Shown here: positions 1 to 7,894 of the stretch, piece by piece
Layout of the letters: each line of letters starts with the position of its first letter
Numbering within the stretch: the first letter of the stretch is position 1
From: an uncultured Caulobacteraceae bacterium
Lineage (GTDB): Bacteria > Pseudomonadota > Alphaproteobacteria > Caulobacterales > Caulobacteraceae
NCBI GenBank assembly: GCA_903872075.1
Contig: CAIQJF010000079.1
Location: forward strand, 1 to 37,032
Reading direction: 5' to 3'
Length of the DNA: 37,032 bases
Notes under the pieces: generated by a model
Told to the model about the DNA's origin: nothing
Seen by the model: the letters and a program-made list of their open reading frames with translations, nothing else
The model's database searches: none
Made by a program: the position numbers and the translations under genes

Positions 1-994
1 CGGCGTCGCGCGGCGCGGCGTCACGCGGCGGGCGGGCCGGACCGCCGGCGTCGGGACGCGGCACCCGCTGGCCGTAGGAGACCGCATTGGCCGGTCGCTC
101 GGGCCGGTAGGTCGTGGTGGTCGGACGATCGTCCCGGCGCTCTCGGCCGGGCTCATAGGAGCGCGTCTGACCCGGAGCACCGGAGCGGAGCGGCTCTCCC
201 GTCCGGGATGGCGCGGGACGGGCGTCGCCCGTCCGAAGCGGCGGGCGAACCGTTTCGCCCGTGCGAACGGTCGGTGCGATGGGGCGCGGAGGGGCGACAG
301 CGGCCGGAGCCGGCGTCACCGCAGGTGGCGGCGCGACCATTGCCGGCGGGGGTGTCACCGCCGGAGTCGGCGCGGCTGCCGCGGGCGAGGCTGGAGTCGC
401 CGCAACGGCCGGGGGCGCCGCTACCGGCAGGGGCGCAGCCTCGACCTTGGCGACGGGCGGCGGGGCGGCGGCCAAAGGTTCAGGCTTGGGCGCCTCGACA
501 ACCGGCGGCGACGGTGGGGCGGCGGCGGCCTGGGCCGCAGCAGCAGCGGCGCGCGCGGCGGCGTCTGCCGCCTCGGCCCGGGCGCGGGCTTCGCGTTCCG
601 CAGCGATCTTTTCCTGCTGCGCGCGGGCGGCGGCTTCAATCACCCGCTGGCGGGCGAGGCGTTCGCTCTCGGACAGATTGCCGGTGTCGACAGAACGCGC
701 GCGGTCGGGCGTCGCGTCGGCGGGACGCGGCCCGGGGGGTGACGCCGGCTTGACGTCGAGCGGCGGCCGGCGATCCAGCCCGGTCGACTGCGCGGGCGCG
801 TCGATGCGGCGGCGCGGTCCGGTGCGCTCCACCACGACGGTCTTGGAACGGCCGTGGCTGAAGGTCTGTTTCACCACGCCCGTGCTCACGGGCGCGGCGG
901 TCCGCGGCTTCAAGGTTAAAGGCGCGCGACCGCCTGACGCCGCAGGGGCGCCGGGAGCGGAGGATTGCCTGTTGTTGTCGTTCTCGTCCGTCAT
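1..994 (-). CDS. infB: Translation initiation factor IF-2, N-terminal part (truncated by window edge)
   Basis: This is the first 331 codons of IF-2, the GTPase that brings initiator tRNA to the 30S subunit. Only the N-terminal region lies in the window; the G domain would be beyond position 1. It begins with MTDENDNRQ and carries a short conserved segment rich in basic residues near residues 30-60 (TFSHGRSKTVVVE, typical of alphaproteobacterial IF-2). Next comes an Ala/Glu/Arg-rich helical stretch (about 115-150) and then a long low-complexity Ala/Pro/Arg/Gly linker. This linker is normal for the family and is poorly conserved. The ATG at 992-994 is preceded by a 99-nt gap after ylxR, which holds a terminator-like hairpin. 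Identification rests on the conserved N-terminal segment and on gene order after nusA-ylxR. Confidence 0.93.
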   Translation of the reverse strand, partial: MTDENDNNRQSSAPGAPAASGGRAPLTLKPRTAAPVSTGVVKQTFSHGRSKTVVVERTGPRRRIDAPAQSTGLDRRPPLDVKPASPPGPRPADATPDRARSVDTGNLSESERLARQRVIEAAARAQQEKIAAEREARARAEAADAAARAAAAAAQAAAAPPSPPVVEAPKPEPLAAAPPPVAKVEAAPLPVAAPPAVAATPASPAAAAPTPAVTPPPAMVAPPPAVTPAPAAVAPPRPIAPTVRTGETVRPPLRTGDARPAPSRTGEPLRSGAPGQTRSYEPGRERRDDRPTTTTYRPERPANAVSYGQRVPRPDAGGPARPPRDAAPRDA

Positions 995-1055
995 GCGCTC
1001 GCTTGGTTACCATCCCCCGAAGCCGAAAACAGGCCCGGGCCACTACTCAAACACG

Positions 1056-1082
1056 AAAAAAGATCGGCGCGACTGGTCGGCC
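1056..1082 (-). terminator. Terminator-like hairpin between ylxR and infB
   Basis: Read on the minus strand, a 7-bp stem with one bulged base (arms at 1076-1082 and 1066-1073, 2-nt loop) is followed after four bases by six U (1056-1061). It lies inside the operon, between the ylxR stop and the infB start. It could be a weak attenuator or a 3' end for the upstream genes. The short loop and the 4-nt offset make it weaker than the rimP leader terminator. Confidence 0.4.
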
Positions 1083-1093
1083 AATCCGTAACG

Positions 1094-1792
1094 TCAGGGC
1101 TCCTCACGCCAACTCTCGGGGAAGAGCGGACGGAAACCGACTAAGCGCTCGACATCAAATGCCCAGCGTTCGGCGCCTCGTCCGGCAAGGAAGGCCGTGT
1201 GTATCACATTCTCCAGCCCCAAGGCCAAACCCATTTCGGCTGACGTAAACAGACCGATCAGTCGTGGCGGCCGAGATGACCGATGAAAAGCCCCGAGAAT
1301 CTTTCGGCGTCCGTCCGCCGCGCCGTCCGAGGCCTCCACAAGGAAGGCCGTCTTGCCGCCGGCGACGGCCGCCTGAACCTTTTCGAACCCCAGAGTCAGT
1401 TCGCCGGCCTTGCGCGCCAGGCCGAGGCTGGCCAGCATCCGACGCAAGAGCAGGGTCTCCACCTGTGACGCGAGGTCGGGACCTGGCGAGAGTTTGGCGC
1501 GGGCCGCCCGGGAGAACAGGCCCTTTTTCGCGGCCGTCTCGACAGACACGCGATCGGCCGCCACCCACAGCCCCCGCCCCGGAAGCTTGCGCCCAAGATC
1601 CGGGATCACCGCCCCGGCCGGACCCGCGACAAAGCGGATCAGGCGCGCTTCGTCCATCACCTGACCGGTGACAATGTCGCGACGCTCGCGAGCCGCCTGC
1701 GCCAGTGTCCGGGGACCCGGCGTTAGCGGATCCGCGGCCTCGACGCACGGCGACTCGGATTGCGGGAGGTGTTCCGCGGTCGATGGAGTCAT
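1094..1792 (-). CDS. YlxR-family (DUF448) RNA-binding protein with C-terminal L7Ae-like domain
   Basis: This 232-residue protein has two parts. Residues about 30-105 match the YlxR/DUF448 fold, including the family signature VIPDLGRKLPGRGLWV followed by basic residues. Residues about 115-205 look like an L7Ae/L30e-type RNA-binding domain (RRMLASLGLARKAGEL, then GGKTAFLVEASDG). The fused form is common in alphaproteobacteria, whereas Firmicutes encode the two as separate genes. It sits 11 nt after nusA and before infB, the classic position for ylxR, so a role in ribosome or RNA metabolism is expected; the precise function is not established. The nearest Shine-Dalgarno (GGGGAGG) overlaps the nusA stop about 15 nt from the ATG, a long spacing, so translation may be partly coupled to nusA. 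Confidence 0.9.
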   Translation of the reverse strand: MTPSTAEHLPQSESPCVEAADPLTPGPRTLAQAARERRDIVTGQVMDEARLIRFVAGPAGAVIPDLGRKLPGRGLWVAADRVSVETAAKKGLFSRAARAKLSPGPDLASQVETLLLRRMLASLGLARKAGELTLGFEKVQAAVAGGKTAFLVEASDGAADGRRKILGAFHRSSRPPRLIGLFTSAEMGLALGLENVIHTAFLAGRGAERWAFDVERLVGFRPLFPESWREEP

Positions 1793-1803
1793 GAAGACGC
1801 GGG

Positions 1804-3468
1804 TCAGCCTCCCCGATTGCTGTCGCCGAACACGGCGGCGGCTTCATCGTAGGGCTCTTCCTCGACCTCGGCAGGCTCCGGCTCCGGCGGGGCTTCGATC
1901 CAACCGGCCGCCACACGGGCGCGCATGATCAGCCGCTCAGCGTCCTCCGGACTCATATTGAAGGAGTCGAGAATGCCCGGCTCGCGAACCCGCTCGCCGT
2001 TCTTGCTCTCGTAGTAGCCCCGGATGTCGTCGGGGACGAGGCCGGCCAGATCTTCCACCGTCTTCACCTCGCCCTCGCCGAACGCCACCGCCATGGGCAG
2101 GGTGACGCCTTCGACGTCCAACACGGCGTCTTCCACACCCAGCTCCCGGCGTTTGGCGTCATATTCCGCCGCCTCGCGGTCGAGGTAGTCCTTGGCGCGG
2201 GCCTGGATTTCGTCCGCAGTGTCCTCATCGAAGCCTTCGATGGCGGCGATTTCGTCGGGCTCGACATAGGCGACGTCCTCGACCGTGGCGAAGCCTTCGG
2301 TGACGAGCAGCTGAGCAATGACCTCATCCACGTCCAGGGCCTCCTGGAACAGCTGAGTGCGCTCGGCGAACTCGCGCTGACGCCGCTCGCTTTCCTGGCT
2401 CTCGGTCATGATGTCGATCTGCCAGCCGGTCAGCTGGCTGGCGAGGCGCACGTTCTGGCCCCGACGGCCAATGGCCAGGGACAGCTGCTCGTCGGGCACC
2501 ACCACCTCGACGCGCTCATCCTCGTCATCCATCACCACCTTGGTCACCTCGGCCGGGGCCAGGGCGTTCACCAGGAAGGTGGCTTCGTCGGGATTCCACT
2601 GGATGATGTCGATCTTTTCGCCCTGCAGTTCGGCCACCACGGCCTGCACGCGCGAGCCGCGCATGCCGACGCAGGCGCCGACCGGATCGATCGAGCCGTC
2701 GTTGGAGACCACCGCCATCTTGGCGCGGCTGCCCGGATCGCGGGCGACAGCCCGGATCTCGATAACGCCGTCATAGACTTCCGGCACCTCCTGGGCGAAC
2801 AGCTTGGCCATGAAGCCGCCGTGAGCCCGGGACAGCATGATCTGCGGGCCCTTGGTCTCGCGGCGCACGTCATAGATGTAGGCCCGGACCCGGTCGCCGA
2901 CCTGGAAGGTTTCGCGCGGAATCGACTGGTCGCGACGCATGATGCCTTCGCCCCGGCCGAGGTCGACGATCACATTGCCGTATTCCACCCGCTTGGCGAC
3001 GCCGTTGACGATCTCGCCCACCCGGTCCTTAAACTCCTCATACTGGCGATCACGCTCGGCTTCGCGGACCTTCCCGGTAACGACCTGACGGGCCATCTGG
3101 GTCTGGACCCGGCCGAACTCGAACGGCGGCAACACTTCAGTGTAGGTCTTGCCGAGCACGGCATCCGTGTCGGTGGCCAGGGCGTCAGACAGACGACGCT
3201 GGGCGTATTCGTTGATCGGCTCGTCGCCCTCGGCCACCTCATCCGGCACCACCGTGACCACCCGGGTGATCTCGGTCTCGCCGGTCTTGGGGTCGATATG
3301 CACGCGGATGTCATGCTCGGCGCCGTAACGGGTGCGGGCGGCCTTCTGAATGGCCTCCTCGATCGCTTCGACGACCACTTCGCGCTCGATCGATTTCTCG
3401 CGCGCGACAGCTTCGGCGATCTGCAGCAGTTCGAGCCGGTTGGCGGAGACGCCGGTCAGGGTGCTCAT
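1804..3468 (-). CDS. nusA: Transcription termination/antitermination protein NusA
   Basis: NusA binds RNA polymerase and controls pausing, intrinsic termination and antitermination. The 554-residue product has the expected order: N-terminal RNAP-binding domain (about 1-125), S1 domain (about 135-200, with [12 protein letters not shown] and RVRAYIYDV), two KH domains (about 230-345, with [15 protein letters not shown] and [13 protein letters not shown]), and acidic C-terminal helix-hairpin-helix repeats ([21 protein letters not shown], and a second around 450-515). The end is Glu/Pro-rich. It starts 3 nt after the rimP stop and is followed by ylxR, so it is in the rimP-nusA-ylxR-infB operon. 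In E. coli NusA represses its own operon, which is relevant to the leader terminator at 4181-4212. Confidence 0.98.
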   Translation of the reverse strand: MSTLTGVSANRLELLQIAEAVAREKSIEREVVVEAIEEAIQKAARTRYGAEHDIRVHIDPKTGETEITRVVTVVPDEVAEGDEPINEYAQRRLSDALATDTDAVLGKTYTEVLPPFEFGRVQTQMARQVVTGKVREAERDRQYEEFKDRVGEIVNGVAKRVEYGNVIVDLGRGEGIMRRDQSIPRETFQVGDRVRAYIYDVRRETKGPQIMLSRAHGGFMAKLFAQEVPEVYDGVIEIRAVARDPGSRAKMAVVSNDGSIDPVGACVGMRGSRVQAVVAELQGEKIDIIQWNPDEATFLVNALAPAEVTKVVMDDEDERVEVVVPDEQLSLAIGRRGQNVRLASQLTGWQIDIMTESQESERRQREFAERTQLFQEALDVDEVIAQLLVTEGFATVEDVAYVEPDEIAAIEGFDEDTADEIQARAKDYLDREAAEYDAKRRELGVEDAVLDVEGVTLPMAVAFGEGEVKTVEDLAGLVPDDIRGYYESKNGERVREPGILDSFNMSPEDAERLIMRARVAAGWIEAPPEPEPAEVEEEPYDEAAAVFGDSNRGG

Positions 3469-3471
3469 GGG

Positions 3472-4158
3472 TCAGTCCTTCTGGTCTTCTAGTCTGTCGA
3501 TCTTGCCCGCACGGCGGACGGGTTGAGTCTTCGGCCCCTTCGGGGGCTTGGGTACGAACGGGCGGATCTTGCGGGCGGGCGGCGCGGGTTCCGCCATCTC
3601 GTCGTCACCCGTCAGGTCCGGCGAATCCATGCGCGAGGCGCGCTCGGCCGCACCCCTCGCCATCAGGGCGTCGGTGATGACCAGCTTGGCTTCGAGGATC
3701 CAGTCGAACGGCAGCAGGGCGGTCTCGGCCTCGCCTTCGAGATTGATGGCCACGTGACCGTCCTCAATACCCGCGAGTTCGCCCTTGAAGCGCTTGCGCC
3801 CCTCGGCCAGACGATCAAGCTCCAGACGGGCCTCGAAGCCCTCGAAGGTCTCGAAGTCCTTCAAACGGGTCAGCGGACGGTCGATACCCGGACTCGACAC
3901 CTCAAGAGTATAGTCGCCAACAATGGGGTCGGCGCCGTCAAGCACCGGGTTGAGCGCCCGCGCCAGCTGGGCGCAGTCCTCGACCAGCATCACGCCGTCC
4001 GGACGCTCGGCCATGATCTGCAGCCGCCGCGCCCGATCGCCGCCCATGAGTCGCAGACGCACGATCTCATAGCCCGCCACCTCGGCGACGGGGTCGAGCA
4101 GGTCGAGTAACCGACGGTCTTCCGTGGTCTTGCCGCGCAGGGCGTAAACACCTTCCAA
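3472..4158 (-). CDS. rimP: Ribosome maturation factor RimP (start codon uncertain)
   Basis: RimP is needed for 30S subunit maturation. The body matches the family: [41 protein letters not shown] and RLKDFETF, then a C-terminal Sm-like domain. A basic Pro-rich tail (about the last 50 residues) extends beyond the usual length. The start is unusual. The only in-frame ATG (4222-4224) would put the leader terminator inside the gene. Downstream of the hairpin the in-frame candidates are TTG at 4156-4158, with no clear Shine-Dalgarno, and CTG at 4138-4140, preceded at 10 nt by GGAAGG. The CTG start would give [10 protein letters not shown], which I believe matches relatives. I report the longer TTG form (228 residues); the CTG form would be 222. 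Confidence 0.9.
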   Translation of the reverse strand: MEGVYALRGKTTEDRRLLDLLDPVAEVAGYEIVRLRLMGGDRARRLQIMAERPDGVMLVEDCAQLARALNPVLDGADPIVGDYTLEVSSPGIDRPLTRLKDFETFEGFEARLELDRLAEGRKRFKGELAGIEDGHVAINLEGEAETALLPFDWILEAKLVITDALMARGAAERASRMDSPDLTGDDEMAEPAPPARKIRPFVPKPPKGPKTQPVRRAGKIDRLEDQKD

Positions 4159-4180
4159 AACGCAACGCCGGATCGGGCAA

Positions 4181-4212
4181 AGAAAAAGCGGCGGGCCTTT
4201 TGGGCCGCCGCT
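4181..4212 (-). terminator. Intrinsic terminator in the rimP operon leader (candidate attenuator)
   Basis: On the minus strand two 11-nt arms (4202-4212 and 4187-4197) form 8 bp, one mismatch and 2 bp around an AAAA loop. A U-rich tract TTTTTCTTT follows directly, its first U being the last base of the stem. No minus-strand gene lies just upstream: the next gene (4377-5108) is on the plus strand. The hairpin is therefore between the rimP promoter and the rimP coding region, where it would act as a leader attenuator. Confidence 0.75.
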
Positions 4213-4251
4213 CGTAAACGCCATCCAGCGCTAACGGACGATAGAGACGCT

Positions 4252-4280
4252 CTTATAGCGCGCGCGGAGCGGCTTGTCAG
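4252..4280 (-). promoter_or_regulatory. Promoter of the rimP-nusA-ylxR-infB operon
   Basis: On the minus strand a -35 CTGACA (4275-4280) and a -10 TATAAG (4252-4257) are separated by exactly 17 nt. Both are close to the sigma-70 consensus in an otherwise GC-rich stretch. Transcription would begin near 4245, giving about 33 nt before the terminator hairpin and about 90-105 nt before the likely rimP start. Confidence 0.65.
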
Positions 4281-4376
4281 CCCCAAAGCCGCCGTCCCGG
4301 CCAATCCTGACGACACCCGGATGCAGGCGAGTCCGTTCCGCGCTATGTTCGACGCGGTTTTTGGGGGAGCGGTCGG

Positions 4377-5108
4377 ATGCGGATGAAGGTTTCCTGGGTG
4401 ACCCTCCTTGTCGCGATCGCGGTTCTTGGCCCGACCGCGGCCGCGATCGCCGCCATCCAGGGCGGCGGCCAAACCGCCGAGATCGTCGTCACCGCCGAGA
4501 AGCGGGACTATGATCCGCAACAAACGCCCCATGTGACGCTGATCAGGCGCGCCGATAACCTCATCACCGCGGTGAAGGTGGTTTGTGACACACGCGATCC
4601 GGCTCAGCGGCGAAGCGAACTGAAGGACACCCTCCGGGGCATGATCCGGATGGCCGGCCATAGCGGCGCGGTGACCCTTGGATTGGGTGATGAGGTGGTG
4701 GGCGCCTTCGACGGCACCATGTTGGACGCGGTCATTCAGCCGGACGCCAAATCCGACACCAGTTCCGCGCACGTGGTGATCAAGACCAGCGTCTCGGCGT
4801 CCGACACCTTCGACGCCGCGACCGGGCGCATCGTGGCCTTTATCAAGGCCACGCCGAAGATCGGACGGACCGAAATCCTGCGCGAGAACGACTGGAACCT
4901 CACGATCGTCGGCCCGGAGCGCAGCCGCCCGGCCCTACTGGCCCTCATCGCCGAAGACGCCAAGGCGACGGCCGCGCCGTTCGGGCCCGCCTACGGCGTT
5001 TCGCTCGACGGCTTGCAGCATCCCATCACCTGGTACCAGGAGGGCCCGCTCGATCTGGCCCTCTACATCGCCTACAAGCTTCAGGTCACGCCGCTTCCGG
5101 CGCGATAG
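4377..5108 (+). CDS. Exported protein of unknown function with a TonB-plug-like N-terminus
   Basis: This 243-residue protein begins with a likely signal peptide (hydrophobic residues 5-25, cleavage near AIA-AIQ). The mature start contains EIVVTAEKRD (35-44), which resembles the start of the plug domain of TonB-dependent receptors, but no receptor barrel follows. The rest is a mixed alpha/beta protein with strands such as VTLIRRADNLITAVKVVCDT and AHVVIKTSVSA and a YEGPLD-like end (WYQEGPLDLALYIAYKLQV). The pattern of a beta strand starting IVVTA followed by alternating strands and helices loosely recalls SIMPL (DUF541) periplasmic proteins; that is a guess. It is divergent from rimP. No enzyme motif is visible, and the call is limited to a periplasmic or secreted hypothetical protein. 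Confidence 0.75.
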   Translation: MRMKVSWVTLLVAIAVLGPTAAAIAAIQGGGQTAEIVVTAEKRDYDPQQTPHVTLIRRADNLITAVKVVCDTRDPAQRRSELKDTLRGMIRMAGHSGAVTLGLGDEVVGAFDGTMLDAVIQPDAKSDTSSAHVVIKTSVSASDTFDAATGRIVAFIKATPKIGRTEILRENDWNLTIVGPERSRPALLALIAEDAKATAAPFGPAYGVSLDGLQHPITWYQEGPLDLALYIAYKLQVTPLPAR

Positions 5109-5114
5109 CCGCGC

Positions 5115-5654
5115 TCAGGCCAACCAGACCATCATCCGCGTCGCCGCCTTCTCGCCCCGGGCGACGGAGAATCGCGGGCAGACATCGCCGGTGTAGAGGA
5201 AGCCCGCCTTTATCAGCACCTGACCGGAGGCCGGGTTGTCGGCGAAGTGGCCGGCGCGGAGGAATCGTTTGCCCCAGGCGCCACCCGCCCATTCCAGCGC
5301 GGCGCGGACGGCTTCGGTCATGTAGCCCTTGCCCCAGTGCGGGCGGCCCAGCCAGTAGCCGAGTTCGGTCGCGCAACCGCGGGTCGGGTGAAGCCCGACG
5401 ACGCCCGCGAACCCCACGTCCGGAATATCGATGGCGAACACCGCGTCGCGGCTGCGATCGGCCCGGGCCATGCGGTCGAGGAACGACTCGGCCATGGCCT
5501 CATCGTAGGGATAGGGAATCGACGTGGTCATGCTGGCCACACCATGGTCGTTGGCGAGGCGCGCCAGCAAAGGCGCGTCGTCCGCACGTGGCGCGCGCAG
5601 GGTCAGCCGCGGCGTCGAGAGCGTTGTGGCGGTGGCGGTGGCGGTCTGGGCCAT
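5115..5654 (-). CDS. GNAT-family N-acetyltransferase (RimJ/RimL type)
   Basis: This 179-residue protein matches the RimJ/RimL branch of GNAT acetyltransferases (Acetyltransf_3), which transfer acetyl from acetyl-CoA to an N-terminal or other amine. It has the opening LSTPRLTLRAPRADDAPLLARL, the central strands FAIDIPDVGFAGVVGL, the ELGYWLGRPHWGKGYMTEAV motif containing the acetyl-CoA loop, and the C-terminal NPASGQVLIKAGF helix-turn. The start at 5654 has a strong GGAGGAG Shine-Dalgarno; a longer open frame upstream would read through the terminator at 5706-5742 and is rejected. The stop lies 6 nt from the end of the convergent exported-protein gene. The substrate cannot be told from sequence. 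Confidence 0.9.
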   Translation of the reverse strand: MAQTATATATTLSTPRLTLRAPRADDAPLLARLANDHGVASMTTSIPYPYDEAMAESFLDRMARADRSRDAVFAIDIPDVGFAGVVGLHPTRGCATELGYWLGRPHWGKGYMTEAVRAALEWAGGAWGKRFLRAGHFADNPASGQVLIKAGFLYTGDVCPRFSVARGEKAATRMMVWLA

Positions 5655-5705
5655 GATCCTTCTCTCCTCCCACAGGGTTCCGGACTTGCCGGCGACCCAG
5701 AAACG

Positions 5706-5742
5706 AAAACGGGGAAACCGGGCGTTCCGGTTTCCCCGTTTT
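5706..5742 (-). terminator. Intrinsic terminator of the rplU-rpmA operon
   Basis: A perfect 16-bp inverted repeat (5706-5721 with 5727-5742, 5-nt loop) has A-rich outer arms, so a U-run results on both strands. On the minus strand it lies about 60 nt after the rpmA stop and before the acetyltransferase, so it most likely ends rplU-rpmA transcription. Confidence 0.85.
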
Positions 5743-5803
5743 GCAGGAGATGTGATCCGGATCGCTGGTCTTGGGCGCGATCCGGGATAGAGGGTCGGAT
5801 CGT

Positions 5804-6079
5804 CTATTCGGCGGCGAGTGCGGCCTCGGCCGGCATGACGCACACGTAAGTTCGGTCATTCTTCTTGGTGACGAACTTCACGGCGCCATGCGCTTTGGCG
5901 AAGAGGGTATGGTCCTTACCGATACCCACGTTCACGCCCGGCCAATATTTCGTGCCGCGCTGCCGAATGATGATGTTGCCGGCGAGAACGGCTTCGCCGC
6001 CGAATTTCTTCACGCCGAGGCGCTGACCAGCCGAGTCGCGCCCGTTGCGCGAGGAGCCGCCGGATTTCTTGTGTGCCAT
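5804..6079 (-). CDS. rpmA: 50S ribosomal protein L27
   Basis: L27 lies near the peptidyl-transferase centre of the large subunit. The 91-residue product starts with the diagnostic [20 protein letters not shown] and continues with [22 protein letters not shown] and FHPG-equivalent residues ([18 protein letters not shown]). Length is normal (85-95). The N-terminus begins directly with MAHKK, so there is no Firmicutes-type cleavable N-terminal extension. It follows rplU by 28 nt on the same strand, the standard rplU-rpmA pair. Confidence 0.98.
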   Translation of the reverse strand: MAHKKSGGSSRNGRDSAGQRLGVKKFGGEAVLAGNIIIRQRGTKYWPGVNVGIGKDHTLFAKAHGAVKFVTKKNDRTYVCVMPAEAALAAE

Positions 6080-6107
6080 GGTTCAGGTCTCCGGAACTAA
6101 AAGGGCT

Positions 6108-6563
6108 TCAGGCCTTGGCCGCTTTGCGGGCGGCGCGTTCGGCGTTCTTCGCCTCGGCGGCTTCCTGGCTGCGGGCCAGATTCTGGGCGCGGGCCTTGAT
6201 GACCGACAACGGCGTGAGGTCGACCTCGCCATCCCAGCTTTCCTGCTTGCCGGCGCCGGCGATGCCGGTGACGCGCAGCACGGTTTCGGCCTGACGATGG
6301 CCCTGGGTGCGGCGATAGCCCTGACGGCGGATCTTCTTGAAGACCTTGATCTTGTCGGCCCGGCGGGTCTCGACCAGGGTGGCGCTGACGGTGGCGCCGT
6401 CAACGACGGGAGCGCCCACGGTGACATCGGCGCCTTCGCCGATCATCAGGACCTGGTCAAACGCCACCTGCGCGCCCGGCTCGCCTTCGAGCTTTTCCAC
6501 GACCAGCAAATCGCCGGCCTGAACCCGGTACTGTTTGCCGCCGGTCTTGATCACAGCGTACAT
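6108..6563 (-). CDS. rplU: 50S ribosomal protein L21 with C-terminal extension
   Basis: L21 is a large-subunit protein that contacts 23S rRNA. The first 103 residues are typical (MYAVIKTGGKQYRVQAGD, VLMIGEGADVTVGAP, KIKVFKKIRRQGYRRTQGHRQ). The 151-residue product then adds about 48 residues, ending in an Ala/Arg/Lys-rich helix (about 120-151); such tails are known in alphaproteobacterial L21. The start at 6563 is chosen because it matches the universal MYAV start; an upstream in-frame Met would add 14 non-conserved residues. A strong promoter and a hairpin lie upstream. Confidence 0.97.
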   Translation of the reverse strand: MYAVIKTGGKQYRVQAGDLLVVEKLEGEPGAQVAFDQVLMIGEGADVTVGAPVVDGATVSATLVETRRADKIKVFKKIRRQGYRRTQGHRQAETVLRVTGIAGAGKQESWDGEVDLTPLSVIKARAQNLARSQEAAEAKNAERAARKAAKA

Positions 6564-6613
6564 GGTTTGAAAGCCTTCGAAGTCTTGACGAGAACGGGTG
6601 TGCAAAATGACAG

Positions 6614-6636
6614 CGCCCGCGAAGGACCCGCGGGCG
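6614..6636 (-). promoter_or_regulatory. Hairpin in the rplU 5' leader
   Basis: A perfect 8-bp GC stem (6629-6636 with 6614-6621, 7-nt loop) starts about 5 nt after the predicted rplU start of transcription. It is followed on the minus strand by a partly U-rich stretch (CTGTCATTTTG). It may be an mRNA-stabilising 5' hairpin or an autoregulatory L21 site; the sequence cannot separate these. Confidence 0.4.
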
Positions 6637-6647
6637 AAGGGTGGGGA

Positions 6648-6675
6648 CGTATACCCGCGCTTCCAAAGGAGTCAA
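6648..6675 (-). promoter_or_regulatory. rplU-rpmA promoter
   Basis: On the minus strand a -35 TTGACT (6670-6675) and a -10 TATACG (6648-6653) are spaced by 16 nt. The predicted start is near 6641, giving a leader of about 78 nt. Confidence 0.6.
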
Positions 6676-6717
6676 GGCGAACGCGGGGCGATCGCGACGC
6701 AACGGCCGCGTCGGGGC

Positions 6718-6747
6718 TTGGACGCACGGCCTTCGATCCCCTATCTA
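6718..6747 (+). promoter_or_regulatory. Promoter of the COG0523 GTPase gene, possibly giving a leaderless mRNA
   Basis: TTGGAC (6718-6723) and TATCTA (6742-6747) are 18 nt apart. The ATG at 6754 starts exactly where transcription would be expected, and no Shine-Dalgarno precedes it. Confidence 0.45.
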
Positions 6748-6753
6748 GAGCGC

Positions 6754-7806
6754 ATGACCCAGATCCCCGTCACCGTCCTCACCGGCTACCTCGGCGCCGG
6801 CAAGACCACACTCCTCAACCGGATCCTCTCCGAGGACCACGGCCAGCGCTACGCCGTCATCGTCAATGAGTTCGGCGAGATCGGAATCGACGGCGAACTC
6901 GTCGTCGGCGCGGACGAGGAAGTGTTCGAAATGAACAACGGCTGCGTCTGCTGCACGGTGCGCGGCGATCTCATCCGCGTTCTGCACGGGCTGATGAAAC
7001 GCCAGGCCAGCGCGACCCGCGGCTTCGACGCCATCATCATAGAGACCACCGGCCTCGCCGACCCCGGCCCGGTGGCCCAGACCTTCTTTGTCGATGAGGA
7101 AGTGAAAGCCAAGGCGCGACTGGACTCGGTGACGACGGTGGTCGACGCAAAGCATGTCCTGCTCAGCCTCTCGGAGAGCCGCGAGGCGCGAGAGCAGATC
7201 GCCTTCGCCGACCAGATCGTCCTCAATAAGACCGACCTGGTGTCCGAGGACGAGCTGAAGATGCTCGAAGCACGCCTTCGTCGGCTCAATCCGCTGGCGA
7301 AGATCCACCGCGCGGTGCGCTCACAGGTGGCGCTTGAGGCCGTGCTCGGACGCGGCGGCTTCGACCTCGAACGGATCGTGGCGCTGGAACCCGAGTTCCT
7401 GAACCCGGCCCATGGCGAGGAAGGCCATGTGCACGACGATGACTGCGAACACGATCATCACCATCACGATCACCACGATCATGGCGGCCACGCCGACCGT
7501 CTGCATGCCGACGACATCAAGGGAATTTCCCTGTCGCTCGCCAGGCCGGTGGATGGGACCAAGGTCACCAAGTGGCTGAACGATCTGCTGGCCGCGCAGG
7601 GCCCCGACATCCTTCGCGCCAAGGGCATCGTCAATGTGGCCGGAGAGGATCGCCGCCTGGTGTTCCAGGCCGTTCACATGATGCTCGAGGGTGACCTGCA
7701 GCGCGCCTGGGCTCCGGACGAGGCGCGCGATAGCCGCATGGTGTTCATCGGCCGCAACCTCGACGAGGCGAAGCTCAAGGCCGGGTTCGAGGCCTGCGCC
7801 GTCTGA
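6754..7806 (+). CDS. CobW/COG0523-type G3E GTPase with His-rich metal-binding loop
   Basis: This 350-residue GTPase belongs to the G3E COG0523 group, whose members act as metallochaperones or insertases, several for zinc. It shows the P-loop GYLGAGKTT (11-19), the hallmark metal motif GCVCCTV with Cys64, Cys66 and Cys67, the switch ETTGLADP, and the guanine-specificity motif LNKTDLV. A very His/Asp-rich segment (about residues 220-249, with runs of HHHH) separates the G domain from the CobW C-terminal domain. The ATG at 6754 fits the domain; an upstream in-frame start would add 52 poorly structured residues. No Zur-like box was found upstream, so zinc regulation is not supported. It is divergent from rplU and ends at a bidirectional terminator. 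Confidence 0.93.
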   Translation: MTQIPVTVLTGYLGAGKTTLLNRILSEDHGQRYAVIVNEFGEIGIDGELVVGADEEVFEMNNGCVCCTVRGDLIRVLHGLMKRQASATRGFDAIIIETTGLADPGPVAQTFFVDEEVKAKARLDSVTTVVDAKHVLLSLSESREAREQIAFADQIVLNKTDLVSEDELKMLEARLRRLNPLAKIHRAVRSQVALEAVLGRGGFDLERIVALEPEFLNPAHGEEGHVHDDDCEHDHHHHDHHDHGGHADRLHADDIKGISLSLARPVDGTKVTKWLNDLLAAQGPDILRAKGIVNVAGEDRRLVFQAVHMMLEGDLQRAWAPDEARDSRMVFIGRNLDEAKLKAGFEACAV

Positions 7807-7816
7807 CCCGGACAGC

Positions 7817-7851
7817 AAAACGCCCTCCTCCCACTGGGGAGAAGGGCGTTT
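7817..7851. terminator. Bidirectional terminator between convergent GTPase and exbD genes
   Basis: An inverted repeat with arms of about 15 nt (one mismatch) and a short loop has AAAA on the left and TTT on the right. It works in principle for the plus-strand GTPase gene (ends 7806) and the minus-strand exbD gene (ends 7895). Confidence 0.7.
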
Positions 7852-7894
7852 GAAGTTCGACGACCCCGGCAGAGCCGGGGGCGCTCCAAAGCCG

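Noticed and set aside
4159..4224. rimP starting at the ATG at 4222-4224
   Set aside because: It would place an intrinsic terminator with U-tract inside the first 15 codons and add non-conserved residues.
6610..6660. Zur box controlling the COG0523 GTPase gene
   Set aside because: I looked for an AT-rich Zur-type palindrome between 6600 and 6754 and found none; the inverted repeat there is GC-only and belongs to the rplU leader.
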